Positions 9,667-20,443 are shown, numbered from the stretch's first letter. The stretch: DNA of 64,000 nucleotides from Rhizobiales bacterium SYSU XM002 (GCA_009846685.1 VWVY01000001.1:496001-560000), one strand, 5' to 3'. Program-made: numbers and translations. The notes: generated by a model from the sequence alone, not told the origin.

Positions 9667-9951
9667 TCACCCGCAGGCAGACGACCTGCTGGACGCGGAT
9701 AAGCCATGCGCGAAGCGCAAGGCTTTGCTGTTGCGCGGCCAAATTCATGTTGTGCAGCGCAAAAATCCATGCCCCCAGTGGCGTGTCATGCATATTCCGC
9801 AGAACATGAATGTCACTCCGGCTGTTTCTCCGGTCTGGCCTTTATGGCAAAAAGCGCTAAGCCTTAAGGGTAAGCACGTTCCCGCAAGGGAAAACGAAGA
9901 CGCCCAAAGGCGCGACGAACCGGGTTGAAACGACCAGTACGAGGGGATCTC
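9667..9951 (+). promoter_or_regulatory. Leader region upstream of pdhA
   Basis: A 285-base gap before the pyruvate dehydrogenase operon. I see no gene in it. It contains a palindromic CTTAAG and a hairpin TTCCC-GCAA-GGGAA at 9879-9892 with a GNRA-type loop, about 60 bases before the pdhA start, and an AT-richer patch around 9835-9865. The region most likely holds the pdh promoter. No clear -35/-10 pair could be assigned with confidence. Confidence 0.35.
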
Positions 9952-11004
9952 ATGGCTTCCAAAGCAGCCAAACCGAGCGCCGTATCCAAAACCGCCGCGA
10001 CGAAAGCCGATGGGGCCAAATCGGGTCCCAAAGCCGGACCGAAACCCTTCACGAAGGAAGAAGATCTTCTTGCCTACCGCGAGATGCTGCTGATTCGCCG
10101 CTTCGAGGAAAAGGCCGGCCAGCTTTATGGCATGGGCCTGATCGGCGGTTTCTGCCACCTCTACATCGGACAGGAAGCGGTCGTCATCGGCATGCAGATG
10201 GCTGCGAAGCCGGGTGATCAGGTCATCACCGGTTACCGCGATCACGGCCACATGCTCGCTTGCGGCATGGACGCCAACGGCGTGATGGCCGAGCTGACCG
10301 GCCGCAAGGGCGGCTATTCGCGCGGCAAGGGCGGCTCGATGCACATGTTCAGCCGCGAGAAGCAGTTCTTCGGCGGCCACGGCATCGTCGGCGCGCAGGT
10401 GGCGCTCGGCACGGGCCTCGCCTTCGCTGACAAGTATCGCTCCAACGGTAACGTCAGCATGATCTATTTCGGCGACGGCGCGGCGAACCAGGGCCAGGTC
10501 TACGAGAGCTTCAACATGGCGGAGCTTTGGGCGCTCCCCGCGATCTACATCATCGAGAACAACCGCTACGCGATGGGCACCGCCGTGACGCGCGCCTCGG
10601 CACAGACGGATTTCTCGAAGCGCGGCGTTTCCTTCAACATCCCTGGCGAGCAGGTGGACGGCATGGACGTCCAGGCCGTTCGCGAAGCGGGCCTTCGCGC
10701 GATGGAATTCGCCCGCGCGGGCAAGGGCCCGTACATTCTCGAAATGCAGACCTACCGTTACCGTGGCCATTCGATGTCCGACCCGGCGAAGTATCGCTCG
10801 AAGGACGAGGTGGACAAGATGCGGTCGGAGCATGATCCGATCGATCAGGTGCGTGAGCGCCTGATGAAGAAGCACAAGGTCGCCGAGGACGAGATCAAGA
10901 AGATCGACGCCGACGTGCGCCGCATTGTCAACGAGAGCGCGGAATTCGCGACTGTCGACCCCGAGCCGGATCCGTCCGAGCTCTGGACCGATATCACGCT
11001 CTGA
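9952..11004 (+). CDS. pdhA: Pyruvate dehydrogenase E1 component, alpha subunit
   Basis: With PdhB it forms the thiamine-diphosphate-dependent E1 that decarboxylates pyruvate and reductively acetylates lipoyl groups. The 350-residue protein has an Ala/Lys-rich N-terminal tail, then RRFEEKAGQLYGMG, the E1-alpha signature HMLACGMD, GGKGGSMHMF and the ThDP motif GDGAANQGQVYESFN. The phosphorylation-loop region YRYRGHSMSDP is conserved. ATG 9952, with GAGGGGA upstream, is preferred to a TTG at 9925. It is first in an operon with pdhB and pdhC. Confidence 0.97.
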   Translation: MASKAAKPSAVSKTAATKADGAKSGPKAGPKPFTKEEDLLAYREMLLIRRFEEKAGQLYGMGLIGGFCHLYIGQEAVVIGMQMAAKPGDQVITGYRDHGHMLACGMDANGVMAELTGRKGGYSRGKGGSMHMFSREKQFFGGHGIVGAQVALGTGLAFADKYRSNGNVSMIYFGDGAANQGQVYESFNMAELWALPAIYIIENNRYAMGTAVTRASAQTDFSKRGVSFNIPGEQVDGMDVQAVREAGLRAMEFARAGKGPYILEMQTYRYRGHSMSDPAKYRSKDEVDKMRSEHDPIDQVRERLMKKHKVAEDEIKKIDADVRRIVNESAEFATVDPEPDPSELWTDITL

Positions 11005-11037
11005 GTTCCCACGCTTCAACGAGACCGGATCATACCC

Positions 11038-12411
11038 ATGCCCATCGATGTTCTGATGCCTGCCCTGTCGCCCACCATGGAAAAGGGCAACCTCGCCAAA
11101 TGGCTCAAGAAGGAAGGCGACACCATCAAATCCGGCGATGTGATTGCCGAAATCGAGACCGACAAGGCGACGATGGAAGTCGAAGCCGTCGACGAAGGCA
11201 TTCTCGCCAAGATCCTCGTCGAGGCCGGCGCGCAGGATGTCGCGGTGAATACGAAGATTGCGATCATCGCTGGTGAAGGCGAGGACGTGAACGCCGCGAG
11301 CGCGACGGCCGCTCCAGCCCCGGCTCCCGCTGCGGCCCCTGTTGCTGCACCCGCCGCCACAGTTCCTGCGGCACCCCGTACCGAAGCTGCGGGCTATGAT
11401 GCCTCGGGCGAAATCCCCGCCGGCACCGAGATGGTGAAGACCACCGTCCGCGAAGCCCTGCGTGACGCGATGGCCGAGGAAATGCGGCGTGATGGCGACG
11501 TCTTCGTCATGGGCGAGGAAGTCGCGGAATATCAGGGCGCCTACAAAATCACGCAGGGGCTCCTGCAGGAATTCGGCGCGCGGCGCGTCATCGATACGCC
11601 GATCACCGAGCACGGCTTTGCCGGCATCGGCGTCGGCGCGGCGCTGGCGGGCCTCAAGCCCATCGTCGAGTTCATGACCTTCAACTTCGCCATGCAGGCG
11701 ATCGACCACATCATCAACTCGGCGGCGAAGACGCTCTACATGTCCGGTGGCCAGCTCGGCTGCCCGATCGTGTTCCGCGGCCCGAATGGCGCGGCAGCGC
11801 GCGTCGCGGCCCAGCACTCCCAGGATTACGCCGCATGGTATAGCCAGATCCCCGGCCTCAAGGTGATCCAGCCGTGGTCGGCGGCGGATGCGAAGGGCTT
11901 GCTCAAGGCCGCGATCCGCGATCCGAACCCGATCATCTTCCTCGAAAACGAGATCCTCTACGGCCAGTCCTTCGACGTGCCGAAGATGGAGGATTTCGTG
12001 CTGCCGATCGGCAAGGCGAAGATCGTCCGGCCGGGCAGCCACGTCACGCTCGTCTCCTTCGGCATCGGCATGACCTACGCCATGAAGGCCGCCGAGGCGC
12101 TGGCGGGCGAGGGGATCGAGGCCGAGGTGATCGACCTGCGCACCATCCGCCCGATGGATGTCGCCACCGTGGTCCGCTCAATCCAGAAGACCAACCGCTG
12201 CGTCGCCATCGAGGAAGGCTGGCCGCAATCCGGCGTCACTGCCGAGATCGGCATGAAGATCATGGAGGAGGCCTTCGATTATCTCGATGCGCCGGTCGCC
12301 CGCGTCACCGGCAAGGATGTGCCGATGCCCTACGCCGCCAACCTTGAAAAGCTCGCGCTTCCGAATGTCGGCGAGGTCGTCGCGGCGGCCAAGGCCGTGC
12401 TGTATCGCTGA
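11038..12411 (+). CDS. pdhB: Pyruvate dehydrogenase E1 component, beta subunit, with N-terminal lipoyl domain
   Basis: A 457-residue protein, longer than the usual E1-beta (about 330) because it begins with a complete lipoyl domain (residues 1-80, lipoylated Lys43 in [11 protein letters not shown]). An Ala/Pro linker (about 85-120) leads to the transketolase-like pyrimidine and C-terminal domains, with [12 protein letters not shown] and the conserved [13 protein letters not shown]. Lipoyl-bearing E1-beta is known from alphaproteobacteria such as Sinorhizobium. The lipoyl domain is almost identical to that of PdhC. Gene spacing to pdhA is 33 bases. Confidence 0.97.
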   Translation: MPIDVLMPALSPTMEKGNLAKWLKKEGDTIKSGDVIAEIETDKATMEVEAVDEGILAKILVEAGAQDVAVNTKIAIIAGEGEDVNAASATAAPAPAPAAAPVAAPAATVPAAPRTEAAGYDASGEIPAGTEMVKTTVREALRDAMAEEMRRDGDVFVMGEEVAEYQGAYKITQGLLQEFGARRVIDTPITEHGFAGIGVGAALAGLKPIVEFMTFNFAMQAIDHIINSAAKTLYMSGGQLGCPIVFRGPNGAAARVAAQHSQDYAAWYSQIPGLKVIQPWSAADAKGLLKAAIRDPNPIIFLENEILYGQSFDVPKMEDFVLPIGKAKIVRPGSHVTLVSFGIGMTYAMKAAEALAGEGIEAEVIDLRTIRPMDVATVVRSIQKTNRCVAIEEGWPQSGVTAEIGMKIMEEAFDYLDAPVARVTGKDVPMPYAANLEKLALPNVGEVVAAAKAVLYR

Positions 12412-12436
12412 AGCATCAGGACAGGGAGAAAAGACC

Positions 12437-13816
12437 ATGCCCATCAACATCCTGATGCCCGCCCTCTCGCCCACCATGGAAAAGGGCAATCTCGCCAAGT
12501 GGCTGAAGAAGGAAGGCGACACGATCAAATCCGGTGACGTGATCGCCGAGATCGAGACCGACAAGGCCACCATGGAGGTTGAGGCGGTCGACGAGGGCGT
12601 GCTCGCCAAGATCGTCGTCGCGGCCGGCACGCAGGATGTGCCAGTCAACCAGCTCATCGCGCTGATCGCGGGTGAGGGCGAAGACGCCAAGGCCGTCGCC
12701 GCCGGTGGTGCTGCTGCCGCGCCTGCGCCCGCCGCTGCGCCCGCGCCTGTTGCCGAGATCCAGAACGGTGGCCACACGCTCACGAATGGCAAAATCGAGA
12801 ACGAGCGGACCGCACCTTCCAAACCTCTTGGTGGCGGTTCTGATCCATGGCCTTGGAGCAGTAACCCCGGCTCGCGTGTGTTCGCCTCGCCGCTGGCGAA
12901 GCGCATCGCCAAGGATGCCGGGATCGATCTCGCCGCGATCAAGGGCTCCGGTCCGCACGGCCGCGTGGTGATGGCGGATGTCGAGGCCGCCAAGTCTGGT
13001 GGCGCGAAGATCATCCCGATGCCGGGTGCTGCTGCCGCTGCGCCCGCCGCCTCGCCGAAAGCCGCGCCGGCGCCTGCAATGGGCGACGACCAGATCAAGA
13101 AGCTCTTCGCGGAAGGCTCCTACGAGGAAATCCCGCACGACGGCATGCGCAAGACCATCGCGCGGCGGTTGCAGGAATCGAAATCGACGGTCCCGCACTT
13201 CTACCTCACGGTGGATTGCGAACTCGATGCCCTGCTGGCGCTGCGCGAGCAGATCAACAAGTCGGCCCCGGTGAAGGACGGCAAGCCCGCCTTCAAGCTC
13301 TCGGTCAATGACATGGTGATCAAGGCAATGGCGATGGCGCTCAAGGCCGTGCCGGATGCCAATGTGAGCTGGACCGAAGGCTCGATGCTCAAGCACAGGC
13401 ACGCCGATGTCGGCGTCGCGGTGTCGATTCCCGGTGGGCTCATCACGCCGATCATCCGCGGCGCGTGCCACAAGACGCTCTCGACCATCTCCAACGAGAT
13501 GAAAGATCTGGCCGCCCGTGCGAAGGCGCGCAAGCTCAAGCCCGAGGAATACCAAGGCGGCACGACGGCCGTCTCGAACCTCGGCATGTTCGGGGTGAAG
13601 GATTTCGCCGCCGTCATCAACCCACCGCACGCGACCATCCTCGCGGTCGGCGCGGGCGAGCAGCGTGCGGTCGTCAAGGGTGGGCAGGTGATCGCCGCGA
13701 CGGTGATGTCCGTCACGCTCTCGACCGACCATCGCGCGGTTGATGGCGCGTTGGGCGCGGAACTGCTGCAGGCGTTCAAGGGCTACATCGAGAACCCGAT
13801 GGGGATGTTGGTCTGA
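12437..13816 (+). CDS. pdhC: Dihydrolipoamide acetyltransferase, E2 component of pyruvate dehydrogenase
   Basis: Transfers the acetyl group from lipoyl to CoA and forms the complex core. The 459-residue protein has one lipoyl domain (residues 1-80, Lys43), a flexible linker with an NGGHTLTNGK to SSNPG insert (about 112-150), a peripheral-subunit-binding domain (RVFASPLAKRIA to GRVVMADVEAA, about 152-190), a second Ala/Pro linker, and the catalytic domain with DHRAVDGALGAELL near the end (His and Asp of the HxxxDG motif). ATG 12437 follows GGGAGAAAAG. Confidence 0.97.
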   Translation: MPINILMPALSPTMEKGNLAKWLKKEGDTIKSGDVIAEIETDKATMEVEAVDEGVLAKIVVAAGTQDVPVNQLIALIAGEGEDAKAVAAGGAAAAPAPAAAPAPVAEIQNGGHTLTNGKIENERTAPSKPLGGGSDPWPWSSNPGSRVFASPLAKRIAKDAGIDLAAIKGSGPHGRVVMADVEAAKSGGAKIIPMPGAAAAAPAASPKAAPAPAMGDDQIKKLFAEGSYEEIPHDGMRKTIARRLQESKSTVPHFYLTVDCELDALLALREQINKSAPVKDGKPAFKLSVNDMVIKAMAMALKAVPDANVSWTEGSMLKHRHADVGVAVSIPGGLITPIIRGACHKTLSTISNEMKDLAARAKARKLKPEEYQGGTTAVSNLGMFGVKDFAAVINPPHATILAVGAGEQRAVVKGGQVIAATVMSVTLSTDHRAVDGALGAELLQAFKGYIENPMGMLV

Positions 13817-13838
13817 TCGCGGGGCGGGGGAAGCGGCC

Positions 13839-14483
13839 ATGAAAACCGTCCTCGCATACGGCGACTCGATCACTTGGGGCACCGATCCGGCGCGTACCGG
13901 ATTGCGGCATGCCTTCGCGGATCGCTGGCCGAACGTGCTTCAGGCACGGCTCGGGGAGGGGGTTCAGGTAGTGGCCGAGGGGCTCGGCGGTCGCACCACG
14001 GCGCATGACGACATCCTCGCGGATTGCGATCGCAACGGCGCGCGTATCCTGCCGACAATCCTGATGACGCATCGCCCGGTGCATGTCGCGATCATCATGC
14101 TCGGCACCAACGATATGAAGCCGGCGGTTGCCGGCAGTGCCTCCGCCGCGTTTCTCGGCATGAAGCGCTGCGTCGAGATCGTGCAGAAGCATTCGCCGCG
14201 AGTGCCCGGTTTCGCCGGAACGAAGGTGGTGGTGGTATCCCCGCCGCTCATCGTTCCGACCAAGGACCCGTTTTTCGCCGACATGGTCGCGGGCGGGGTC
14301 GAGAATTCGAAAAAGCTCGCGCCCTATTACGAGGCGCTGGCGGTGGAAATGGGTTGCGCCTTCTTCGACGCGGCCAGCGTCGCGACGGCGAGTGAAATCG
14401 ACGGCGTGCATCTCGATGCCGCCAACACGCGGGCCATCGGCGAAGCCTTGGCCCCCAAGGTACGGGAATTATTGAAGGACTAG
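13839..14483 (+). CDS. SGNH/GDSL-family hydrolase (arylesterase-like)
   Basis: A 214-residue esterase. Block I is GDSITWG (nucleophile Ser10), the glycine block is GLGGRTT, block III is GTND (89-92), and block V is DGVHLD near residue 190, giving the Ser-Asp-His triad. No signal peptide is present, so it acts in the cytoplasm. Relatives hydrolyse acetyl or aryl esters; the natural substrate is unknown. It starts 22 bases after pdhC, so it may be read through from the pdh operon. Confidence 0.85.
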   Translation: MKTVLAYGDSITWGTDPARTGLRHAFADRWPNVLQARLGEGVQVVAEGLGGRTTAHDDILADCDRNGARILPTILMTHRPVHVAIIMLGTNDMKPAVAGSASAAFLGMKRCVEIVQKHSPRVPGFAGTKVVVVSPPLIVPTKDPFFADMVAGGVENSKKLAPYYEALAVEMGCAFFDAASVATASEIDGVHLDAANTRAIGEALAPKVRELLKD

Positions 14484-14562
14484 GAGAATTGCGCCCGATC
14501 AAGGAGCGAGGTGGCGGCATCGCTAGTCTGGTTTCATCAAAACCGGGCCCAAGGAGAGCCGA

Positions 14563-14799
14563 ATGAGCCACGTCCCCCACGAACTGATCGCCGAATTCCC
14601 CGAGTTCGCCTTCAAGATTACCGAAATGAAGACTTCCGAGCCGCATTTCGCGCGGCTCTACGAGGACTATCACGAGGTCAACCGCGCCATTCACCGCGCC
14701 GAGACCAATGTCGAGCCGACCGACGATCTCCACATGGAGGAGATGCGGAAGCGGCGCATCAAACTGAAGGACGAACTCTACGCGATGCTCAAGGGCTGA
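14563..14799 (+). CDS. YdcH-like (DUF465) small protein
   Basis: A 78-residue helical protein that reads as two antiparallel helices, with a central HFARLYEDYHEVNRAIHRAE and a C-terminal MRKRRIKLKDELYAML. That is the signature of the DUF465/YdcH family, whose function is not established. The ATG is preceded by AAGGAGAG, a strong ribosome site. It lies between the SGNH hydrolase and a small membrane protein, all on the same strand toward lpdA. Confidence 0.85.
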   Translation: MSHVPHELIAEFPEFAFKITEMKTSEPHFARLYEDYHEVNRAIHRAETNVEPTDDLHMEEMRKRRIKLKDELYAMLKG

Positions 14800-14824
14800 C
14801 GGGAGGTTCGGGAAAGGAGGAAAC

Positions 14825-15319
14825 GTGACGGAACCCGGTGCGCCCAAGAAGCGCCTTCTGCCACCACTCCTTTCCCTGCCAACCCTGTCGCTGTTGATTG
14901 CCTCGCTCTCGCTCGCTTCCTCGATCAGCCAGAGCTTCAATTACCGGCGCAACATCGAGACCGTTCAGCAGAACGTGCTGCGCGCGGAAAACCTCAAGAC
15001 CTGCCGCGAGATCATCGACGTGTTCTTCGCCTTCCGCCTGAAGGCCGAGGATACACAGGCGCGACGGAGCACTGATTCCGCTCGCGAACTCAAGGCGCAT
15101 GTCTATCGTTTCGGCGCGCTCGGCACCTACCTTGCCAATTTCACGCCCGAAACCGCGCGCGAGCGTTACACCGCGCTCACCTGGAAACTCAATGAAATCG
15201 CCGAGAAGGCGGGTGCCTGGTCGCCTGCCGAGTTCGAGGCCAAATTTGCCGACGCCGACAAGGCCTTCGGCACGCTGAACGAGGATTGCGCCCATCTCGC
15301 GCAGTTCGTGAAGATCTGA
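14825..15319 (+). CDS. Unknown small membrane-anchored protein
   Basis: A 164-residue product with a GTG start and a very good GGAGG four bases upstream. An N-terminal hydrophobic helix (about residues 14-36) is followed by a helical, charged domain with two cysteines (in KTCREI and NEDCAHLA). I do not recognise a family. Its position between DUF465 and lpdA suggests read-through from the pdh region. Its last codons come just before the lpdA ribosome site. Confidence 0.55.
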   Translation: MTEPGAPKKRLLPPLLSLPTLSLLIASLSLASSISQSFNYRRNIETVQQNVLRAENLKTCREIIDVFFAFRLKAEDTQARRSTDSARELKAHVYRFGALGTYLANFTPETARERYTALTWKLNEIAEKAGAWSPAEFEAKFADADKAFGTLNEDCAHLAQFVKI

Positions 15320-15336
15320 AAAGAACGGGGAAATCC

Positions 15337-16776
<1,440 letters not shown>

Positions 16777-16799
16777 CGACCCGTCTGTACCTGACGTGA

Positions 16800-16821
16800 G
16801 GCGGCGGACATTTCCGCCGCC
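16800..16821. terminator. Bidirectional hairpin terminator between lpdA and the DUF4424 gene
   Basis: GGCGGCGGA (16800-16808) pairs perfectly with TCCGCCGCC (16813-16821) around the loop CATT, a 9-bp GC-rich stem. It sits in the 45-base gap between convergent genes and abuts the stop of the DUF4424 gene. There is no long T-run, so termination may be partial or Rho-assisted. Confidence 0.65.
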
Positions 16822-17790
16822 CTATTCGTTGCTGAACTTCACGATCATCACGTTGAGATCCTCGCGCGGAACGAAATTCCGGTAGCGTACTTCGAATTGC
16901 GTCGGGCCGATCTTCTTCACCCCGCTGCCGCAGAAGCTGACGAGGTTATCCGTCACGCCCTTGTCGATCACGAGGCGGAAATCGCCGATCGGCCCGGCCC
17001 AGTTGGCGCCGGTCTTGAGCACATAGGCGAGCCAGTGCTCGCCATACATATGCGGCTCCTTCAGCTTCGCCTGCCGCGCATCAAAGGCGCGTAGGAAATC
17101 GTTGTCGATGCAGTAGGTTTTCCGCTTCTCCGCAAATTCCGGCGTACTGCGGTATTCGCGATTGAGCGCGCCGCCGACGCTGCCGCCCGGCATCGGCACG
17201 TAGGAATGTTCAACCGAAACGGTTTTTCCTGCCGGAAATACCTGGCGGCGAGTAACGATCGTTCGCGTCGTCCAACGGTTCTCCCAATCCGGATTGTCCG
17301 GCGCACCGATGTTCTGGAGAAGCCCTTCTTTCACTAGTGCATCGAGTTCCGCTTTGGGCAGTTTCTTGAGCGCCGCCTCGAAAACCTCGAACAGAGGCAT
17401 CACCGGCAGGCCAAGTCGGGTGACGCGATCCGTCACATCTCGGCCTTTGAAGATCGCGCGCTGGACAAAGTCGAGCTTTGCCGGCTGTCCGTCGATCAGT
17501 GTCTGGAACTTCAGTTCTGCGTAGTCGGGGATCGAGGTGACGGGCGAGGCAATGTGATCGGGCAAGGGAAAGGCGACCAAGGTGTCAATGTCCTGCGCCG
17601 ATGCGTTGGTGAAGCGGTATTTCACGCGCACCGCCGCCTGCGAGATGAAGAGGTCTTCGGAGTCCATGCGGATCGCTTCCGATTTTGTCAGCGTAATGCC
17701 GCCGATGGCAAGGGCGGCGGCGCTGTCGTTCGCTTCCGCCGGCGCAAGGGCGATCATTCCGGCAACGGCGGCAAGACTCAAATGTTTCAC
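16822..17790 (-). CDS. DUF4424 periplasmic protein
   Basis: A 322-residue exported protein with a signal peptide (MKHLSLAAVAGMIALAPAEA), then NDSAAALAIGGI and the typical SEDLFIS, V-K-Y-R-F and AFPLPD stretches of DUF4424, a family common in Rhizobiales with unknown role. Two cysteines (YCIDNDFLRAFD and FCGSG) lie in the C-terminal half and could form a disulfide. I chose GTG 17790, which has GGGGAG six bases upstream, over a TTG at 17808. Confidence 0.8.
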   Translation of the reverse strand: MKHLSLAAVAGMIALAPAEANDSAAALAIGGITLTKSEAIRMDSEDLFISQAAVRVKYRFTNASAQDIDTLVAFPLPDHIASPVTSIPDYAELKFQTLIDGQPAKLDFVQRAIFKGRDVTDRVTRLGLPVMPLFEVFEAALKKLPKAELDALVKEGLLQNIGAPDNPDWENRWTTRTIVTRRQVFPAGKTVSVEHSYVPMPGGSVGGALNREYRSTPEFAEKRKTYCIDNDFLRAFDARQAKLKEPHMYGEHWLAYVLKTGANWAGPIGDFRLVIDKGVTDNLVSFCGSGVKKIGPTQFEVRYRNFVPREDLNVMIVKFSNE

Positions 17791-17913
17791 TGACAACTCC
17801 CCGGTCAACGACGGCGAACCACCTATCGATGACTCAGGGCGAGGGCGGTGGCAATGGCTTGCCTTCGGGCGGGCCGGGGTTCAGATTGCAGGAACAAGGA
17901 CAAGGAGCTTCCC

Positions 17914-18171
17914 ATGAATCTCACGCCCGGTCTCGGTCTTCTCGTCACGCTGGTTCTCGGCGGCATCGCGGGTTGGTTGGCAAGCCTCATCGTCGGTGGT
18001 TCGGGCGGCATCATCCGCAATGTCATCGTCGGGTTGATTGGTGCGGTGGTCGGTCACTTCGTCCTGAACTGGCTGGGCGTCCGGCTCGGCGGCCCGCTGA
18101 TCCACTCGATGGTCGCGGCCGTGCTCGGCGGCGTGATCGTGATCGTCGTCGGCCGGTTTCTCAGCCGCTAG
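17914..18171 (+). CDS. GlsB/YeaQ/YmgE family stress-response membrane protein
   Basis: An 85-residue, strongly hydrophobic protein with three predicted membrane helices and glycine-zipper-like repeats (GGIAGWLASLIVGG, VGLIGAVVGHFVLNWLG, AVLGGVIVIVVGRF). This is the transglycosylase-associated (YeaQ/YmgE/GlsB) pattern, envelope proteins often induced by stress. The start is well supported by AAGGAG. The TAG stop overlaps the stop of the convergent antitoxin-like gene inside CTAG. Confidence 0.85.
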   Translation: MNLTPGLGLLVTLVLGGIAGWLASLIVGGSGGIIRNVIVGLIGAVVGHFVLNWLGVRLGGPLIHSMVAAVLGGVIVIVVGRFLSR

Positions 18172-18473
18172 CTGTAGATGCCGTAGCGCATGTTGTTGAG
18201 AGCCAGCGCCACGGCGTTCTGCCCTCTCCGGGAGCAAAGCGCATCGATCGGGCGTGTGCCGATAAATGGAACATGCGCCACGAGCCAGTTGTCCGCCGCC
18301 TCCGGCGAGCCGAAGTCCACGATGGCCTCGGCGCGTAGCGCTTCCGCATCCGCTTGAAGGGCAGGGCTCAGCCTGTCCAGATGAAAACGGACGATAGCTG
18401 CTGGATCACGCGGCTCCGGCGGCGCGAAGATCGCGAACCGGCGTCCGAAAAGCCGGTCAAGCCATGCCTTCAT
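18168..18473 (-). CDS. ParS/MbcA/Xre-type antitoxin domain protein without visible toxin
   Basis: A 101-residue protein. The C-terminal half (about residues 45-101), with FGSPEAADNWLVAH, GTRPIDALCSRRG and LNNMRYGIYS, matches the toxin-binding domain (DUF2384) of MbcA/ParS/Xre antitoxins, which usually neutralise RES-domain NAD+-degrading toxins. No RES gene is adjacent, and the short basic N terminus does not look like a complete Xre helix-turn-helix. It may be an orphan or a regulator recruited elsewhere. ATG 18473 with an upstream GAGG is preferred to TTG 18491. Confidence 0.6.
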   Translation of the reverse strand: MKAWLDRLFGRRFAIFAPPEPRDPAAIVRFHLDRLSPALQADAEALRAEAIVDFGSPEAADNWLVAHVPFIGTRPIDALCSRRGQNAVALALNNMRYGIYS

Positions 18474-18531
18474 CCGGATGATCCTCGCCAAGTGTGAACG
18501 GACGTCATTCTGCGCGAGTGCACGCCGCGCT

Positions 18532-18819
18532 TCAATCGACGAAATTCACCTCGAGCCCGAAGCCGGCCTTCATGCATTCGCGCGGCGCGTTGAAGGTCTC
18601 GGTCTGGTAGGGCGCAATATCGACCTCGCGCGGGCGCAGCGGCGTGAACAGTCGCGCATGGATGCGTTTCGAGCCGTGCAGACTGGTGACCTCACAGCAG
18701 GGGTCGCAGCGGTACTTCACCCATTTCGCCGCATCACCGGTCGGCTCGCTCCAGATGCCGGCGTCGGCGCGATGAGTGGCGGCGAGGGCCAGAACGGCCG
18801 CGATATAGATCAGTCGCAT
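18532..18819 (-). CDS. Small secreted cysteine-containing protein
   Basis: A 95-residue product with a signal peptide (MRLIYIAAVLALAATHRADA) and a mature domain of about 75 residues carrying a C-D-P-C-C cluster and one later cysteine, enough for two disulfides. I recognise no family. The ribosome site AAAGGAGG six to seven bases before the ATG is near perfect. It lies upstream of, and on the same strand as, the antitoxin-like gene but 58 bases apart. Confidence 0.65.
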   Translation of the reverse strand: MRLIYIAAVLALAATHRADAGIWSEPTGDAAKWVKYRCDPCCEVTSLHGSKRIHARLFTPLRPREVDIAPYQTETFNAPRECMKAGFGLEVNFVD

Positions 18820-19010
18820 CGGATCCTCCTTTGGACTTTCGCCCCGTCCGGTCCCGATGCTCGTTTCTTACCACGGCAGCCTTGCTTTCGGCTTAACACA
18901 ACCGCCCGCATCCTCCGCAGGGGAGGCATGACACGTCAGCACTTGTCCGCTCCGCTGCTTCGGCTTAGGTGAGGACAATCCTTCAACGGCGTCCCCAAGA
19001 AAGGTGCCAG

Positions 19011-19988
19011 ATGGCGACAATCGACCTTCTGAACAACGATCCGAGGAAGAACACCCTCTCGAAGGAACTGCGCCACCCCGAGAAGGCGCATCGGCCGGAT
19101 AATCCCATCCAGCGCAAACCGGACTGGATCCGCGTCAAGGCGCCCGGGTCGCCCGGCTGGAAAGACACCCACGCCATCGTCAAGGAAAACGGTCTCGTCA
19201 CCGTGTGCGAGGAGGCGGGCTGTCCCAACATCGGCGAGTGCTGGGAGAAGAAGCACGCCACCTTCATGATTATGGGCGACACCTGCACGCGCGCCTGCGC
19301 CTTCTGCAACGTGAAGACCGGCATGCCTGCGCCGCTTGATCCGAACGAGCCGGATTATGTTGCCACCGCGACCGCTAAGCTCGGGCTCACTCATGTCGTC
19401 GTCACCTCGGTCGATCGCGACGATCTGGCGGATGGCGGTGCCGAGCATTTCGCCCGCACCATTCGCGCCATCCGTGAGAAATCGCCGAAAACCACGATCG
19501 AGATCCTGACGCCGGATTTCCTGCGCAAGGAAGGGGCACTGGAAGTCGTGGTGGCCGCCAAGCCGGATGTCTTCAACCACAACCTCGAGACCGTGCCATC
19601 GAACTACCTCAAGGTCCGCCCCGGGGCGCGCTATTTCCACTCGATCCGTCTGCTTCAGCGCGTGAAGGAACTCGATGCGACCATCTTCACCAAGTCTGGC
19701 ATCATGGTCGGCCTCGGCGAGGAGCGGAACGAGGTGCTGCAATTGATGGACGATCTCCGCTCCGCGGATGTCGATTTCATCACCATCGGCCAGTATCTCC
19801 AGCCAACGAAGAAGCATCATGCGGTGATGAAGTTCGTGCCGCCTGACGAGTTCAAGGGCTACGAAACCATCGCCTACACCAAGGGCTTCCTGATGGTGTC
19901 CTCGTCGCCGCTCACGCGCTCTTCGCACCACGCGGGCGAAGACTTCGCGAAGCTCAAGGCGGCACGGGACGCGAAAGCGGGAGCCTGA
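19011..19988 (+). CDS. lipA: Lipoyl synthase
   Basis: A radical-SAM enzyme that inserts two sulfurs into octanoyl groups on lipoyl domains, and so activates the PdhB and PdhC lipoyl domains encoded upstream. The 325-residue protein has the auxiliary-cluster cysteines Cys66, Cys71 and Cys77 ([13 protein letters not shown]) and the radical-SAM triad Cys92, Cys96 and Cys99 (CTRACAFC), and the C-terminal arginine-serine-serine ([12 protein letters not shown]). Its stop overlaps the next start (TGATG). ATG 19011 has AAAGG upstream. Confidence 0.97.
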   Translation: MATIDLLNNDPRKNTLSKELRHPEKAHRPDNPIQRKPDWIRVKAPGSPGWKDTHAIVKENGLVTVCEEAGCPNIGECWEKKHATFMIMGDTCTRACAFCNVKTGMPAPLDPNEPDYVATATAKLGLTHVVVTSVDRDDLADGGAEHFARTIRAIREKSPKTTIEILTPDFLRKEGALEVVVAAKPDVFNHNLETVPSNYLKVRPGARYFHSIRLLQRVKELDATIFTKSGIMVGLGEERNEVLQLMDDLRSADVDFITIGQYLQPTKKHHAVMKFVPPDEFKGYETIAYTKGFLMVSSSPLTRSSHHAGEDFAKLKAARDAKAGA

Positions 19989-20443
19989 TGCCCCGCTTCG
20001 AGACCACGCGTCCTGTTCGACATAGCCCGGAGACGATGTTCAACCTCGTCGCGGATATCGCGCGCTATCCCGAGTTCGTGCCGATGTGCGAAGCACTGCA
20101 CATCCGGCGGAGGAATGAAAACGAGGGCGTCGTCGCGCTGCTCGCGGACATGACCATCGGCTACAAAATGATCCGCGAGACCTTCACCACGCGCGTCGAG
20201 CTCGATCCGGCTGCCAGCCAGATCCGCGTGGCCTACGTGGACGGACCTTTCAAGCATCTCGAAAACCGCTGGACTTTTCTTGCGCGGCCGGATGGCGGTT
20301 GCGACGTGAGATTCTTTATCGACTACGAATTCCGCAGCCGCACCTTCCAGATGCTCGCCGGTGCCGTGTTCGAGAAGGTGTTCCGCAAGATGGCCGAGGC
20401 GTTCGAGGCCCGCGCCGATGCGCTCGCCCGCGCCTCAGGCTGA
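19988..20443 (+). CDS. COQ10/RatA-type START-domain protein
   Basis: A 151-residue protein of the polyketide-cyclase/START fold. It opens with FETTRPVRHSPETMFNLVADIARYPEFVPMCEAL, the family hallmark, and ends with a FRSRTFQMLAGAVFEKVF helix. Members bind ubiquinone (COQ10) or, in E. coli, act on ribosomes (RatA). In alphaproteobacteria the gene commonly follows lipA, as here with a one-base overlap, which favours a role in quinone handling. The last bases overlap the convergent cinA-like gene. Confidence 0.85.
   Translation: MPRFETTRPVRHSPETMFNLVADIARYPEFVPMCEALHIRRRNENEGVVALLADMTIGYKMIRETFTTRVELDPAASQIRVAYVDGPFKHLENRWTFLARPDGGCDVRFFIDYEFRSRTFQMLAGAVFEKVFRKMAEAFEARADALARASG

Noticed and set aside
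9745-12042. Very long open frame antisense to pdhA and pdhB
   Set aside because: It mirrors the codon structure of the real genes in high-GC DNA, has low-complexity Arg/His/Asp-rich translation and no motif. pdhA and pdhB are certain.
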